From Gonocerus acuteangulatus (Eukaryota; Arthropoda; Insecta; Hemiptera; Coreidae), in assembly GCA_946811695.1 (NCBI GenBank), contig OX328132.1, positions 92,178,814 through 92,242,813 of the forward strand: a stretch of DNA of 64,000 nucleotides. Direction: 5' to 3'. A program made the translations under genes and the position numbers. Each line of letters begins with the position of its first letter. The first letter of the stretch is position 1. Shown here piece after piece: positions 54,595 through 64,000 of this stretch. The notes under the pieces are model-generated. The model saw nothing but the letters and a program-made list of their open reading frames with translations. It made no database searches and was not told where the DNA came from.

Positions 54595-54761
54595 TCGTAG
54601 AAGGTAGAAAAATAATGTCTCTCCACTGTTTTTCAAAGTATTTATTAGCAAAAGCTTTTCGAGAACATGGTTCTCATCGTCAGTGCATCTACAATTTTCA
54701 CAAAAACACGCATATATTAATTAATTAGAGAACTCCACAAATAACGCTGCATACATCACAG
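54595..54761 (-). mobile_element. 167-bp insertion with hammerhead-like core and 12-bp TSD
   Basis: Absent from copy 2 of the host transposon, so its borders are exact. The flanks ATAAAAATGTTA (54583-54594, 54762-54773) are duplicated. On the minus strand it carries CTGACGA, a perfect 6-bp stem (GAGAAC/GTTCTC, 3-base loop), then GAAAAGC and AATAAA. This is the layout of the Penelope terminus at 11691, so it is probably a severely 5'-truncated or non-autonomous Penelope-type retroelement. Confidence 0.75.
54653..54683 (-). ncRNA. Hammerhead-ribozyme-like core
   Basis: CTGACGA (inverse at 54677-54683), stem II GAGAAC with GTTCTC (54661-54675), GAAA (54657-54660). Stem III could be a short AGC/GCT pair; position 16.1 does not fit well, so activity is uncertain. 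Confidence 0.5.
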
Positions 54762-55384
54762 ATAAAAATGTTAGTTATTTATTGATGACGTTTTGCCTCA
54801 TAATATTTTTTGTATTATGTCCTTTTAGATGGAAATCATTTGACAAAGTAGCTATTACAATAAGAAACATGGTGTAGCTTCTGAAATTCATTTATCGTAC
54901 CCTAAAATTTTTAGCATGCTTTTTAATTTGCACTACCAGGGTGTAGTACCTCTGACCACGGCTAGGTGTTGTTCCTTTGACCAGGTCAAAGGTACAACAC
55001 ACCTGAATAATTTTTTCATCATTCAACTTTTATGTTCTTGTGCTGCATATTTTAAAAAAATACTTAATATTGGTTGCTTCAATTGTTCAAAGAATTTAAA
55101 AAATAATAAATGAAATAAGTTCAAACTGACTTTATTAATCCTCAGTGTAGTTCAAACCTATCGCCCCTTATCGTTCCACTTGAAGTTGTAAGACCAAATC
55201 GAAAAGCTCAACCAAGGAAAAGTCAAATAGGGGCCGGCCTAAAGGTAACGGCCTCGTATCCTGACAGATATTTCTGAAAAGCTAATTATTGAAGGTGAAA
55301 AATAACGAAAGCACCACACTAAACGTAAGACACCACATACAAATAACCCCCTTCCAAAAAAAAAGTGATAAATAAAAAGAAAAT

Positions 55385-55735
55385 TATTCTAATGACAGTT
55401 CAGATTCTGATACTGACACCGAAATTTCTTCAGGAGAAAGTGACGTTGATTCGTCTGATAAATGTCATGAGTTATGTCGATGACCAGTAATTATTTGAAA
55501 AATATGATTTGGAAAAAGGAAATTTTATACTTGTTAAAAATAAAAGTAAAAAGACTATTACATATTTAGTCGCAGAGATTTGTGGTATTAAATATCCAAA
55601 GTCTAAGATCCAATATTTGAAAAACAAACTTTAAGTGACAAATTTACAAGAGAAGATGAAAATTTGTATGATATTGATGTTGAAGACATTGTGGCTAAAC
55701 TTCCCTATCCTACTATTGCTAGTGGATCTGCTTGA
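55385..55735 (+). pseudogene. pogo/Tigger-type transposase C-terminal remnant
   Basis: Pieces in shifting frames: DTEISSGESDVDSSDKCHEL, then after stops DKFTREDENLYDIDVEDIVA and KLPYPTIASGSA. An acidic linker followed by a VEDIxxVDxEDIVxKLPxP tail is characteristic of pogo/Tigger-related transposases of arthropods. The DDE core is missing. Confidence 0.65.
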
Positions 55736-55986
55736 CAGTTAAAACTTTTATCGATTGGACTGGATTTTTCAGCATATTAAGCATAACATAATATCAATAA
55801 TAGCTTTTTTATTATGCTTACATCCTTAATAAAAAATATTAAATTTAAAGCTAGAATCTTGAAAAAATTAAATATGATAAGCAATAGAATACTAATTACA
55901 ATGAAATAAAAAAAAATTAATTTAGCTTTAATATTCAAGCCAAAAAAAATTCAATTTTGCAAAGTGGTCAAAGGTACAACACCTTC

Positions 55987-55989
<3 letters not shown>

Positions 55990-56045
<56 letters not shown>
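55990..56045. repeat. (TA)n at the right edge of the pogo element
   Basis: Starts directly at the transposon end. Confidence 0.95.
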
Positions 56046-56050
<5 letters not shown>

Positions 56051-56809
56051 AAATCTGGAATATAAATGTTTAAACATAAAACAAATGTTTTTTTTTTGGA
56101 TCATTACTCTGCTTCTTTTATCTAGTCTAAATTATTCAAAATGTAGCTTTACTTTTTTACTAAAATGTTATTATCATGTGGTAGTGTGTTGCCATTGAAG
56201 TGAAGGATTTGAAGAATGGTTAAACCTGTCACCCAAGAAAAGAGTTCTACAAAAAGCGGTGTTTATAATAATCTATTCTTCAACCAATATTCTCTGAGCT
56301 ACAATTTCTTTTGTGTCATGAGAGAAGTAGTGGAATGAAAGACCTTTGTCCTTGTGACTTGAATGATAGAAGTCAAAATTTGCTTAGAAATAATCTTACC
56401 AGATCAATATCCAGATGAACCCGCAGTGGTCCGACATAAATATTTTATTTAAAATTTTAATCTAATGAAGAATCATGTTCATTATCAGACTTACCTGCTA
56501 GTAATACTAATAATTCTTCATCAGTGTACACTTTCCTAGATTTACCAATTGGGGAAAAGTGTTGTTAATAAACATCATAATCCAGAAAACAGACTGAAGG
56601 GTCAACTACAAGAGAGACAAAGGCTTTACTTCGTTTGAAGGTCTGGAGTCACATATTGTCTTTTGTAACTTAAGAGCTAAAAGAGAGCATTCCTGTTCAC
56701 TTTAGCAGCAATTAAAAACACTAGAATTTGCTGTGAAAACTGCTAAAGAAGATTTGGTTCTAAAAAAAAAGCTGAAAAATCATCTTACTGTCTCCAAACA
56801 CTAAAAAGG
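56046..56809. other. Unassigned; weak coding traces on both strands
   Basis: On the minus strand 56475-56545 reads GKSRKVYTDEELLVLLAG before GTAAGTCTG; on the + strand 56710-56785 reads LKTLEFAVKTAKEDLVLKKK. Both are short and broken, perhaps pieces of a decayed transposase. Confidence 0.3.
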
Positions 56810-57630
56810 CTGTCACGCAGGAGCTGCATAACTAAGCACTGTCCTCAGAATTTGGGTAATGTAGACTGCATTCCTCAATAATTTGCTTTAAATAACCTAT
56901 GTAAATTTTTATTTATTTATTTTTTTACGGCGCATCGATATCTAGGCCATTAGCGCCGAACCTATGTAAATAAAATTAGATGAATACTCCTTCTCTTTTA
57001 AATTTGTAATAAGCAACTCTTTCAATTGTTAATTTTGTAATTAATTTGCTAATTAATAAATAAAAAATGTGCTAATTAATAAATTAACTAAACTACTTAA
57101 TAAATATGCAAAAACCTCACATTACTACACTACTTAATAAATATACAAAACTTCACATTTTCATCTTTTGATCTGTTGCAGAACGGGATACATTCCCCCT
57201 CACGGAAGAAAGAAGATATATCAAAACAGAGGCGCTCCTAGTGGCACCTTTGCCAACCTACATACAGTGGGCCAATTCTATTCAAACACAGTACAGAGTA
57301 AACTAGTTCATTTTTAGAATACTTCTTTCTCTTCTCATGAGATACCCACGACCTATACCGTGTTTCGTTACAATACTGCAGAAATTACGACCGGTATAAG
57401 TAATTTGGGTCTCGAGTAACCCCCCCCCCCTCTTAATGAACCAATTTAGTTTATTTTTACAACAAATTTTTCTCTGTAGATTAACACTAGTAATACCGAG
57501 TTTTGTTGAAATATAACAAAAATTATGGTAAAAAATTGATAATGTGGGTCCAGAGTAAATTCATGCTCCTAATGAAGGAATTTAGTTTATTTTTACACTT
57601 TAATACCCCCAAATGATCAATGCTTTTGTA
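56810..57630 (+). repeat. Repeat family B copy
   Basis: CTGTCACGCAGGAGCTGCAT, then GAGGCGCTCCTAGTGGC, then two or three diverged units of the ~147-bp array. A SINE tail is inserted at 56907-56958. Confidence 0.8.
56907..56958 (-). mobile_element. SINE family 1, tail-only insertion
   Basis: 52 bp (poly-T, then CGGCGCATCGATATCTAGGC, CATTAGCGCCG) flanked by 13-bp duplication AACCTATGTAAAT (56894-56906, 56959-56971). Extreme 5' truncation. Confidence 0.88.
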
Positions 57631-58493
57631 ACAGTTTGTTTCTGGTTATCCGCCATTTTTTATTAAGCTAAACTGGATTGATAAAACAACTGAATAGAAT
57701 CTAGGAACTACAATCAAACAAAAATCTTCTAAAATTTGTATATTTTTGTAAAACAAAACTCATTCATGTTAAAACATATATTTTTATTTATTCTCTATAA
57801 TCACTTTTTTTTAAAGATATTTATATCTACACATATTATAATAATTCAACATAAATAAAATATTATTATATAATTCACCAAGTAATGTTAACAAATAAAA
57901 TAACCATTATGAATCAGAGTTTTTACAATAAAATCTTCTCCATTTGAGTGTTAACAACATAAAAATATCAAAACATTATACAGCTCACTCAAGTCCCTTA
58001 TCTAATAAAATATTAGTCCATATTAAAGGCAATGAATGCATGATTGGATGGTATCCGTTGCCTATAATATGACTAAAGTAAATATTTATCACTATAAAAA
58101 TATCAATAAATGTTTTCTCATTTTCTCTTGATCAAATGTTTTTAAAGATACCTGTTAGAAAAAATCTGTTTTAAAAAAATGCTCTGTTATGCCTTTGATT
58201 TTTTTCTGATTTACAGAATGAAGCCCTGAGGTGCTCCTCTATTTAACTTTAAGTATTCTTCCTTCTGCATATTCACTTCTTTTTGAAGGGAACAAATTAG
58301 TATTTAATAATTGAAGAAATCACAATAATTGTGGCTTATTTGTATCCTATGTAAATTAGAAAAGGCTTTATCCAGGCCACAGCACAAACATTTATTGATA
58401 AATATGAAATATAGGTGAGGCATAAAAAGATTGGAAAATTATGTTAATGTTTTAGCTTCTGATTTTAATAATATGTAGGGATCTTTGCTATAT
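57631..58493. other. AT-rich spacer
   Basis: No feature recognised. Confidence 0.45.
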
Positions 58494-58523
58494 TATGTAA
58501 TGTTGATATATCAACATTACATA
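58494..58523. repeat. Perfect 30-bp palindrome
   Basis: TATGTAATGTTGATA followed by its exact inverse, no loop. Confidence 0.95.
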
Positions 58524-58531
58524 TTATTACA

Positions 58532-58717
58532 ATGACTCCTAGCATTCAAAGGTTACTGAAACTCAAGTCTCACTTCCCCAGTTTGGTTTTTGCTGATGAA
58601 GAACTCTTCTTGACTCTGATTGATGAATTTCTGGTTGGGTTGCATGGACCACACCCAGATGGGCCGCAACTCATGGCTGATGTTGCTGTAATAAGTGTGT
58701 TAAAATTAATAGTGTAA
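58532..58717 (+). CDS. Unrecognised short ORF, possible exon or gene fragment
   Basis: 61 codons reading MTPSIQRLLKLKSHFPSLVF, then ADEELFLTLIDEFLVGLHG, ending VISVLKLIV and stop; AATAAA follows about 12 bases later. The composition is like a real helical protein and the stretch is less AT-rich than its surroundings, but I do not recognise a family. It may be a fragment of a decayed gene or element. The 30-bp palindrome lies just upstream. Confidence 0.3.
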   Translation: MTPSIQRLLKLKSHFPSLVFADEELFLTLIDEFLVGLHGPHPDGPQLMADVAVISVLKLIV

Positions 58718-58958
58718 AAAATAAATTTTACAGAATTGTAAGACTTCTCCAAAGGATCGGGTTATTCAACTAGATATGTCTGGTTCTTTGAACTATAAGC
58801 ATTGTGACAAATAATGATGGCTATATCTACATAATTGCAGACTGCAGAGGATAAAATAAACACGGGCAACAAATTCAATTTATTTTTAGCATTTTAAAAT
58901 GGACATTTTACTCAAACATAGGAATAACTTAAAATACACATTTTTTTGTTGCAATATA

Positions 58959-58965
<7 letters not shown>

Positions 58966-59011
<46 letters not shown>
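58966..59011. repeat. (TA)n microsatellite
   Basis: Uninterrupted TA. Confidence 0.95.
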
Positions 59012-59015
<4 letters not shown>

Positions 59016-59300
59016 GTGAGTAGTAGTTGTAGTAGTAGTCTTTCTATTTGACATGACGTCCTTACAAGGAAATACAAGATACATTATTGTTATACGATTT
59101 TTTAATAACATTATTTTTCATGTTTTAGTTTTTAATCATATAATCTGATTATGAGTTCAGTTATGAAGTTGATTAATCAATAGTTGCGTTTTCCGCAACC
59201 TGAGGTCTTGGTTCAGTTTGCTTAAATGCATTGTTACTTAATAGTTTAAATGTACATAACACAAAAATTTATCTTTCTGGTAAAACCATATCTATAAGAA

Positions 59301-59306
<6 letters not shown>

Positions 59307-59342
<36 letters not shown>
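59307..59342 (-). repeat. Poly-T tract, 36 bp
   Basis: Flanked by near-identical TATAAGAAG on both sides (59292, 59342), so it may be a retroposon tail reduced to poly-A with a 9-bp duplication. Confidence 0.8.
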
Positions 59343-59346
<4 letters not shown>

Positions 59347-60283
59347 GAAGAAAACCTCATTTTGCTGAGATCCAATATATCTGCTTGATTTCCCCTCTAT
59401 TTTGATAAAGAACATTAACTTTTCTCTGATACTGCACTGTTCTGAATATCCAGAGTTCTAATCATTGGCCCAAAAACCTTATTACATTTTATAATAAAAC
59501 AAATATTATTTGTGTTTAACATATGTATCAATCTTGTATTTTGTTGTATATAAATTATCATCAAGATGTCAAATTTACTTTTGAATTGAAATCAAACAGA
59601 AATTGAATAACAATTTCTTATGGGTGAAAGATTTGGTATGTTCCTTTAGGGTCATTCCGTGTCAAATCAACACACCTTGTTACCTCACCCTTTCAGATAT
59701 TAATGAAAATTGGTACACCCAAAGTAGGGGTTGGGAAAAATATAAATCCAAATTTCAAATTTTTATCTAAAACGGTTTCTAAAACACGGCCATGTAAAGT
59801 TTTCAAAAAGCAGTCCAAATTTCGCTGTGGCAAAACATTTAAATGGTCATAACTCCTCTTCTGTATAAGTTACAAACATGGAAAAGGTGTTAGCTCTTTA
59901 TGTGCCTTTTCAAATGACATGCAGAACATGATAGGTTATAAGAACATAATTTTTCTCAAAATACAATGGTATCAGTAAGAAATACTCGCAAACTTGAATG
60001 AGAAATAATTGTCTCTGTTGCAGCTCTTTATCATCTTTTTTACTGAGAGAGGTTATTCCCTAGCAGCAACTCTGCATGACTGAGGGTGAATTTTCTTGTG
60101 TAATGAATGGGCTTTATTGAGGGTAAACAGACCTGAGTAGGAGTTGGGCCTGATTGGGAATAGTTAGGAGTGAGTAGTGGCTAAGTTTGATTGAGGGTGG
60201 TTAGTCCTAAGAACAAGCTATTTCTCGATATAAAATGAACGGTAGGAATAGGAGTAATATCTAATTGATATTTTCACACTTAC
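59343..60283. other. Unassigned spacer
   Basis: 59650-60000 (GGTCATTCCGTGTCAAATCA ...) looks like an old dispersed repeat but has no partner here. Confidence 0.35.
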
Positions 60284-60412
60284 TTCTGTATCTTTTAGTC
60301 TTTATTTTCTTCTTTGGTCTCAGAGGCCTCTCATCGCAGTCTGAACAAGAACATGATGACTCATCTGAATCATAGCAATCAGAGCAGGAACAGTCAGAAC
60401 TAGAATACCTAT
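60284..60412 (-). CDS. Candidate internal exon, Cys/Ser/Asp-rich
   Basis: On the minus strand AAATTTTCAG precedes 129 bases, ending before a perfect donor GTAAGTGTG (60283-60275). Only one phase is open (2 bases, 42 codons, 1 base): RYSSSDCSCSDCYDSDESSC, then SCSDCDERPLRPKKKIKTKR. The repeated (S)DC(S)C/Y pattern followed by a basic segment is distinctive, but I do not recognise a family. Nuclear localisation is conceivable from the basic run. No flanking exons were found, so it may be part of a minus-strand gene with exons elsewhere, or of an element. Confidence 0.4.
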
Positions 60413-61349
60413 CTGAAAATTTAAAAATGCAATATTAAATAGACATGACTACATTCTAGAACAGCATGTATAAAAAGAATGTAATGACATACGTCTGAAT
60501 GTATAAATGACATATGTCTGTAACTTTTGTCCATTTCATTGATTTATGCTAGGCATGACGACTTTATTATACATGTTAGATATATCTATACTCTGCCTGA
60601 AGATCTACGAAAAGAGCAGGGCAGTAATAAAATACATAGAAGAAAATTTGCTGACATAAGATATTATTAAGACTTAAAACACTTTTGTGGGGGGTTTGGC
60701 AAAGTCGGGAACAAGGTTTGTTTCTGGGTTAGAAATTTTGTCTTATGTTTTTAAAATTTCGATGATTTGCTGTGATAATGAAGATAATGAGTTACAGGAT
60801 TGCTATTCTTGTATCTACCTGAGATCCAAAACCTCAAGTCTGTAAGTTTTTGTACCTGCTACTTTAAGAAGGAGACTAAGACTCAAGGTATTAGCTCCAT
60901 CAGATCTTGACTCCTAGCCTCAGTTCTTATATAGATGACAAATAGAACACATATGGTTCTGGCGGTCCCTGTAGAGTTGGCTATAAGGCCTCAAAACAAG
61001 AAGTCAGACTTTTTAAATGAAGTGGTGTAAAAAAAAAAAAAATGTGCCCTGGAGATTTCTTATTTTTTAGTGACAAGATTATTTGAATACTTTTGTCTCT
61101 GTCTGATGGCACGCCCTTGTCAATACTCTCAACTTTCTCTGATTAGTACATCTGGTATGTTAGCTTGCACCTGGTCCCTGAATTCAGTATTTCATTGAAT
61201 TATTGAGCCCATCTCCTCTTGATTTGTTTATTCTCTTTGAGATGGTTTTTGCACTGATCTAGACAAAAGTTTGTTTATTGACAAGCCAAGCCTTAGCTTT
61301 TTCGTTCTCTCCTGCCTGAAAATTGTCTAGCATCTCCTTGATATTTTTA
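60413..61349. other. Unassigned spacer
   Basis: No feature recognised. Confidence 0.4.
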
Positions 61350-62490
61350 TTTTAAGAAAGAAAGAATGCTGTATGAATGGTGGGGGCTATTATTGTTCCT
61401 GTACATAACAAAGGACATAAACTTAAATGTAAAAATTATAGGAGCACAGTGCTTCTTCCCACAATCTACAAAACCCTGTTGGTGGCAACATGTTGGAGAT
61501 TAATGGAAAGGAGTGACCGAGTACTTGGAGAGTATCAGAGTGGGTTCCTCCAGGACAGTCGATAGATTATTTGTTTTTCATTAGACGAATGTTGGAAAAA
61601 ACATGTGAATACAACATTGATCAACATCACCTCTTTATTGACTCCCTACTGGCATACGATATTGTGGACAAGGAAAAGTTGTTGACTACATTACAGTCAC
61701 AGATTGGCAAGGATGACTCTGGAAGGAACTAGATGCAAGATTAAAACCAGAGTAGGCGTCTCTGATAGATTTAATGTTAAAATTGGCTGAAGACAAGGGG
61801 ACTCATTATCTCCTGTACTATTTAACCTCATCCTCGAAGTTACAATTTGAAGTTCACACAGAACATGGTGTATGCTCATGATGTGGTAATTACAGGGATG
61901 ACTGCAGCACCTTTGGCCAGTGCTGTAACAAAATTAGCTCATGCTTTGCAACAATGGTTGCAGGAAAGAGACGTTTCTATGCCTTGCAAAATGCTCCCTG
62001 TTACAAAAGCCTCTCCAGGAAATCAAAACTCTTGCTATATAAAACAGTAATAAGGCTAGTTGTTGTGTTTGACAGCAAGACGAGAACTCTTACCAAAGAT
62101 ATGAGGAGAGCCTTGCTAGTCTGAGAAAGAAGTGTCCTAAGGCAGTTTTTTTTAGCCATAAGAGAGCAGCACAAGTGGAGAGACAGAACCAATGCCGAAC
62201 TAATGCAATTGTATGGAGAGTCTAACCTCCTCTATGCTATCAAGAAAGGTAGAGTATGGTAATTATGGCACATGGAAAGAATGGAACCCTGTTGGCTACC
62301 AAAAATGATGCTATATGACACACCTGGGGGAAAAGAAAGAAAGGCAGACCGAATCTTGATGACCTGCAGGATAACTTGGCGAAGAATCTGAAATTTGGGG
62401 AACTAAGCATCAAACCCTGTGGATTGGAGCAGAATGGTGGCAGAGGCCCAGGTCTTACAAGGAAAGTAGCACCCAACAGTGAGTGATTAG
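61350..62490 (+). pseudogene. RTE-like LINE reverse transcriptase, decayed
   Basis: Pieces in shifting frames, in order: GAIIVPVHNKGHKLKCKNYR (RT motif region 1-2), VLGEYQSGF, TLEGTRCKIKT, RQGDSLSPVLFNLILEV (motif B), MVYAHDVVITGM (motif C, where YADD reads YAHD), then LYGESNLLYAIKKGRVW and AEAQVLQGK with stop. This is the RT-to-C-terminus of an RTE-like non-LTR element with many stops and frameshifts and a lost catalytic Asp. The endonuclease part is missing. Its 3' end matches bases 1-105. Confidence 0.88.
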
Positions 62491-62574
62491 CCAAAAAAAT
62501 GATAAAACATTAAAAAAAGTTGTTGATAAATTTCAATAAAGAAAATGTTGAGATAATTTGACTCTGCCATAATC

Positions 62575-62940
62575 TTTAATATGTTCGGGCCCAGCGTCGT
62601 GGCATATGCTTTCGAGAGATGTGTTCTGCGGGTCCAACATCGTGGAATGTGCATGAGCAAATAGGTTGCCTTTCTTTCTATTCCCACTACTCCGGGCGTT
62701 TCCCTATACCCTTTGTATAGGACAAGGCTCTCAAGACGTTTGGGACCTCATTATGTTATTCCTGGTTAGGTTTGCGGGTCAAGTATCATATGATACTGAA
62801 TCCACCAGAAAAATTCCTTCAGTGAGCCCACTGTTGTGGCATATTAGACACTTAACTAAATTGTAATTAATCCACTAAAAGTACATTATTTCAAAAGTTT
62901 CTTCACTTATTTACTTTTTTTATATGTTTGCCAAAATAAC
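62575..62940 (+). repeat. Relative of the 48822 piggyBac-like MITE
   Basis: TTCGGGCCCAGCGTCGTGGC and, after an extra ~120 bp that repeats this phrase in diverged form (GGGTCCAACATCGTGG), TTTGGGACCTCATTATG through TAATTAATCCACTAAAAGTA. The ends are not clear. Confidence 0.65.
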
Positions 62941-64000
62941 TATAGAAAAGGAAGACCTACTGCCATTATAGCTGACCAAAAAAAAAAATTTTTTCTTCTT
63001 CTAATTAAACTACTCTAAAAATATTTCTTTGGGAAAAAATCTAAACTTTCAACTAATTCTAGCTTTGGGTTAATTGCCACAGTCATTTTTAGGATTCTGA
63101 TGTTGAGTAAGTTGGTGGTCTCTGTTGTGTGCAAGCAATAGCTTCCCAGGTAATAATGCAGCAAACTATGGGTTTTCTTATTGTCTGTAGTTGATCCAAT
63201 TGCTTAAATTTGGCATCCTGGACATTAGCAAAAATTGCAAGCTAGTTCATAGTTGGCAGTTTTTTGTTTGTTTTTTATGGTGCATATGCATATATGCCAT
63301 TATTAGCAGGCTATCTGTAGGTTGCCATTCTTCATAAACATCCATGGTGGAGCAGGGAATTTTTCATGGGGCCCATGAAAAAAAAAAAAAAAAAAAATAT
63401 TCTGCAGCTGGAACAAGGGGTGGTTATTCTCCATAAACTCCAATCTGCGAAGCAGTTAGAGAGGTGATAGGGTAGTCCTTAGGGGCCAATGCTATCAACA
63501 TTTACATCAACGTAAGTAGGATTTGTTGTTAATTGAAATTAAAAGGTTCTGCTAATTGCTCCTTTATAATTGAATCATTATTTTTATTATTAATAACTAA
63601 TGAATATTAACTTCTTAATTATGTCTGATGAAAATTCTAATGACATTCACATTTATGTAACTTACTAATGGGGACTAAAACTTTTGATGTACAAGTGATA
63701 TGGATTCAAGAAATTGATCTCACCAGAAAACTTCCCTTTGAAATTATTTGTAGATTTGAATTATTTCACTAGGTAAGTAGTAAAGGAAATAATTTACACA
63801 ATCATTGAGTAAATTTTAGAGTTTTATTATGTTTTATAAACAATTGTCACCAAAGTGCCAATGGTCGTTTGTGGCTTCTAATACTGATTTATCTTAATTT
63901 TGTTTTGTCATTTTTATAAGTCGCAATGTATTACAGATAAGCATTTAACTGTAATTCTAATATTTTAATAGTTTTCTTTTAATAAGTATTTCATCTGACC
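62941..64000. other. Unassigned spacer to window end
   Basis: 63265-63385 has a SINE-tail-like trace (TTTTTTATGGTGCATATGC, then CATCCATGGTGGAGCAGG). An A run lies at 63380-63397. No gene recognised. Confidence 0.35.

Larger units (their letters stand above)
54414..55989 (+). mobile_element. pogo-type DNA transposon, internally decayed
   Basis: 26-bp perfect inverted repeats (54414-54439, 55964-55989) starting GGGGAAGGTGTTGTACC, flanked by TA in TA runs on both sides. A transposase C-terminus remains near the right end. The TIR motif is repeated inside at 54946-55005. A 167-bp insertion sits at 54595-54761. Copy 2 is at 50514. Confidence 0.92.

Noticed and set aside
59640..60060. Possible transposon end at GGTCATTCCGTGTCAAATC
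   Set aside because: No inverted partner or target duplication found within the window.
62575..62940. A complete second piggyBac-like MITE
   Set aside because: The block is related to 48822-49123, but no matching TTAA-bounded right end could be found.

Overview
This is eukaryotic nuclear DNA, AT-rich and dominated by mobile elements. The only host gene recognised with confidence is the mitochondrial complex I subunit NDUFS4. Three of its exons lie on the + strand at 42706-49584, with GT-AG introns and a polyadenylation signal. The repeats (Penelope-like, Jockey-, R1- and RTE-type non-LTR elements, Helitron, Tc1/mariner/pogo, hAT, piggyBac-like, Transib-like, tRNA-derived SINEs) suggest an arthropod, probably an insect. 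That is inference; no species is claimed.

Layout. 1-2400: a LINE 3' end, a hairpin MITE, a tRNA-derived SINE and a well-formed but unrecognised terminal exon (1973-2343). 2400-9000: MITEs, a 128-bp tandem array, a long hairpin and a Jockey-type LINE 3' end. 9269-11775: a 5'-truncated Penelope-like element with a 13-bp target duplication. 12530-13200: a Helitron fragment. 13900-25500: hairpin and pLTR-like pieces, degenerate tandem repeats, a large inverted-repeat complex, a self-nested hAT-like MITE and a SINE. 25930-31600: an R1-type LINE end, a three-level nest and a decayed mariner-like transposase. 31600-42500: dispersed repeat families, (TA)n tracts, a short THAP-like exon and inverted-repeat elements. 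42706-49584: NDUFS4, with Tigger/pogo, piggyBac-like and mariner remnants in its introns. 49600-64000: two copies of a pogo-type element, a hAT MITE, further repeats, a candidate Cys-rich exon on the minus strand and a decayed RTE-type LINE.

The most striking object is a 1,010-bp insertion at 27777-28786. Both ends carry the heptamer CACAGTG and a nonamer ACAAAAACC or ACAAAAATC, separated by 13 bp at one end and 23 bp at the other. It is flanked by a 5-bp CGCCG duplication. This is the layout of a V(D)J recombination signal pair on what looks like a non-autonomous Transib/RAG-type transposon. It sits inside a SINE, which itself sits at the centre of a palindromic repeat. Uninterrupted relatives of both target sites occur elsewhere in the window, so the insertion order can be read directly.

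A second theme is hammerhead-ribozyme-like cores at the 3' ends of the Penelope-like element and of a 167-bp insertion that has its own 12-bp target duplication.
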